NCBI GenBank assembly: GCA_028701945.1
Contig: JAQVPT010000168.1
Span: 1 to 7,845, forward strand
Length of the DNA stretch: 7,845 nucleotides
From: Bacteroidales bacterium
GTDB lineage: Bacteria; Bacteroidota; Bacteroidia; Bacteroidales; ML635J-15
Direction: 5' to 3'
The position numbers and the translations under genes are program-made. Within the stretch, counting starts at the first letter, position 1. The number at the start of each line of letters is the position of its first letter. Shown in pieces: positions 5,913-7,845 of the stretch. Under the pieces are notes generated by a model, which saw only the letters and a program-made list of their open reading frames with translations, made no database searches and had not been told where the DNA came from.

Positions 5913-7845
5913 TTATGCTTCCATTATTTTTTCGATTGCAGTGTCGTATTTTTGTTTTTCGTCTGCAATAAATCCGAAAGATTTGTCATCAATTCTAAGT
6001 TCACCTTTGGTAACGTGCCCTAAAGTGTAGAATGGGAAATTGTTTTCGAGCATAAAATCAATAAAATCAGGGTCTTTTTCCATTTCAACAGATACGACTA
6101 CTCTTCCTTGAGCTTCGCCAAATAAAAACGCATCTGTTCTAAATTCTGCTGGGGTTGTTATGTCGAAACCAAGGTCGTCTGGCATAGCCGACTCTAATAA
6201 ACTAATGTACAACCCTCCATCTGACACATCATGCATTGAGTTTACAAGACTGTTTTCTGCAAGCTTTTGTAATATATTTACAAGTTTAACTTCAAATTCG
6301 AGGTCAAATTCTGGTGCAGGAGATTCTTTTATTTTGTGATATGAAAAAAGATATTCGGATGACGCAATATCGTTACTTGGATATCCCAACATATATATCA
6401 TATCTCCTTTTTGTCTAAATGCTAATGATGTTTGATGCAGTTTTTCTTCCAAGATCCCTAACATTGCAATTGTAGGAGTGGGTGAAATAGGCTCTGTTTT
6501 GCCGTCTAAATTTGTTTGATTATAAAATGACACATTACCGCCAGTAACAGGAGTGTCAAACTTTCTACAAGCAGCTCCCATACCTTTTATTACTTTAACA
6601 AATTGCCAAAAGACTTCAGGATTATATGGCGACCCAAAATTGAGACAATTACTTATTGCCAAAGGTTTTGCCCCAGTACAAGCGATGTTTCTCGCTGCCT
6701 CGGCAACTGCAATCATTGCACCTTTTTCAGGATCAGCTTTTACATATCTACTATTACAGTCAGTTGTTACGGCTAGTGCTTTGTTTGTTCCTTTTACATT
6801 TATAATTCCAGCATCAGAAGGGCGATTTGTGCTAAGATTTAGGGTTCTTACCATAGTATCGTATTGTTCATAAATCCAGCGTTTCGATGCGATGTTTGGG
6901 TGCACTGTAAGAAAATCAGCAACCTCTTTTAAATTAACATTTTCTGAAACATCAGTAATTTTAAATTTGTTGTATTCTTTTATGTATGCAGGCTCTTTGT
7001 ATTCTCTGTCATAAACAGGAGCTCCTCCACCAAGTACAAGACTATCGGCAGGAACTTCTGCAACTAATTTGTCTTTGTGATAAAAATAAAGTTTGTCTTC
7101 GTTTATCACTTCGCCAATTTTTGCACAATTTAAATCCCATTTTGCAAAAATATCCTCAACAATTTTCTCTTGACCTTTTTTTATTACGACAAGCATTCTC
7201 TCTTGCGATTCGCTTAATAGAATTTCCCATGCATCCATGTTTTGCTGACGCAATGGAACATCAGAAAGGTTGATTCTCATACCGCTTTTTCCTTTTGCCG
7301 ACATTTCGCTTGTTGAACAGATAATGCCAGCAGCTCCCATGTCTTGCATACCAATCATTGTGTCGGTTTCTGCTAATTCTAGAGTGGCTTCTAATAGCAA
7401 TTTTTCTTGAAATGGATCTCCAACTTGAATTGCTGGGATATCATCAGCAGAATTTTCGTCTAAATCAGCTGAGGCAAAAGTTGCTCCATGTATCCCGTCT
7501 TTACCAGTCGATGAACCAACAATATATACCGAATTACCTTCTCCAAAAGATATTGCAGATATCATTTTTCCTTTTTCCATTATCCCTACCGACATTGCGT
7601 TTACTAGGGGATTTGTATTGTATGAGTCGTCAAAGAAAACCTCTCCGCCTAATACTGGTACTCCAAATGAATTGCCATAATCTCCAATTCCTTTTACAAC
7701 CCCTCTTAATAACCACTTGGTACGCTCGCTGTTTATATCTCCAAACCTTAATGAGTTTAACTGAGCAATAGGGCGTGCTCCCATAGTAAAAATATCACGA
7801 TTAATCCCGCCTACTCCGGTTGCAGCACCTTGGTATGGCTCAACT
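5913..7845 (-). CDS. purL: Phosphoribosylformylglycinamidine synthase, PurL subunit (5' end outside window)
   Basis: Catalyses the fourth step of purine synthesis: ATP-dependent amidation of FGAR to FGAM. The frame stays open to the right edge: 20 further codons (VEPYQGAATGVGGINRDIFT) precede the first visible ATG at 7782-7784, and they are conserved PurL sequence, so that ATG is internal. 643 residues are visible; by family size roughly 100 N-terminal residues are missing, including the region with the catalytic histidine. Counting from the first visible residue, landmarks are the glycine-rich QGAATGVGGINRD (5-17), GDPFQEK (142-148), MQDMGAAGI (166-174), SESQERML (211-218) and HDVSDGGL (538-545). 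The protein ends after the second AIRS-type C-terminal domain with no glutaminase domain, so this is the small PurL form, which needs separate PurQ and PurS; neither is in the window. The ABC-F gene follows after 12 nt. No frameshift or missing motif is seen. Confidence 0.97.
   Translation of the reverse strand, partial: VEPYQGAATGVGGINRDIFTMGARPIAQLNSLRFGDINSERTKWLLRGVVKGIGDYGNSFGVPVLGGEVFFDDSYNTNPLVNAMSVGIMEKGKMISAISFGEGNSVYIVGSSTGKDGIHGATFASADLDENSADDIPAIQVGDPFQEKLLLEATLELAETDTMIGMQDMGAAGIICSTSEMSAKGKSGMRINLSDVPLRQQNMDAWEILLSESQERMLVVIKKGQEKIVEDIFAKWDLNCAKIGEVINEDKLYFYHKDKLVAEVPADSLVLGGGAPVYDREYKEPAYIKEYNKFKITDVSENVNLKEVADFLTVHPNIASKRWIYEQYDTMVRTLNLSTNRPSDAGIINVKGTNKALAVTTDCNSRYVKADPEKGAMIAVAEAARNIACTGAKPLAISNCLNFGSPYNPEVFWQFVKVIKGMGAACRKFDTPVTGGNVSFYNQTNLDGKTEPISPTPTIAMLGILEEKLHQTSLAFRQKGDMIYMLGYPSNDIASSEYLFSYHKIKESPAPEFDLEFEVKLVNILQKLAENSLVNSMHDVSDGGLYISLLESAMPDDLGFDITTPAEFRTDAFLFGEAQGRVVVSVEMEKDPDFIDFMLENNFPFYTLGHVTKGELRIDDKSFGFIADEKQKYDTAIEKIMEA

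Noticed and set aside
7358..7771. Open frame of 137 codons on the + strand inside purL
   Set aside because: Antisense shadow of a strongly conserved gene; leucine- and glutamine-rich composition mirrors the AT-rich opposite strand.
7782..7784. ATG as the true purL start
   Set aside because: The same frame continues to the window edge with conserved PurL residues (VEPYQGAATGVGGINRDIFT), so this methionine is internal.

Overview
The window looks like chromosomal DNA from a member of the Bacteroidota. The support is strongly AT-rich non-coding DNA, a Bacteroidota-type -7 promoter element (TAnnTTTG form), weak Shine-Dalgarno sequences, and proteins whose wording fits this phylum. The order cannot be fixed from the sequence. 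Nothing points to a mobile element, prophage or CRISPR array, and coding density is very high.

Layout from left to right. The first ~24 bases are the 3' end of a 5S rRNA on the + strand, i.e. the tail of an rRNA operon. Two strong hairpin terminators follow (32-67 and 118-153). Everything after that is on the - strand, so the genes run right to left and converge on the rRNA operon. In transcription order they are: purL (entering from the right edge, 5' end missing), a YheS-like ABC-F ATPase 12 nt further on, a 114-nt gap with a likely promoter, a BFN/DUF151-UVR protein, a concentrative nucleoside transporter overlapping it by 8 nt, thyA after 9-10 nt, folA after another 10 nt, then the bidirectional terminator.

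The four downstream genes make a coherent nucleotide unit. The transporter brings in nucleosides, ThyA makes dTMP and leaves dihydrofolate, and FolA turns dihydrofolate back into tetrahydrofolate. The BFN-UVR protein is translationally linked to the transporter, but its role is unknown. PurL works in de novo purine synthesis. The ABC-F protein is a soluble ribosome-associated ATPase type and is not an obvious part of nucleotide metabolism.

Most of the window is ordinary housekeeping DNA. The point most worth a second look is the nucleoside transporter, which carries a signal peptide and a ~130-residue extracytoplasmic domain, lipocalin-like by eye, ahead of an otherwise canonical CNT core. 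I found no convincing sign of an entirely new system.
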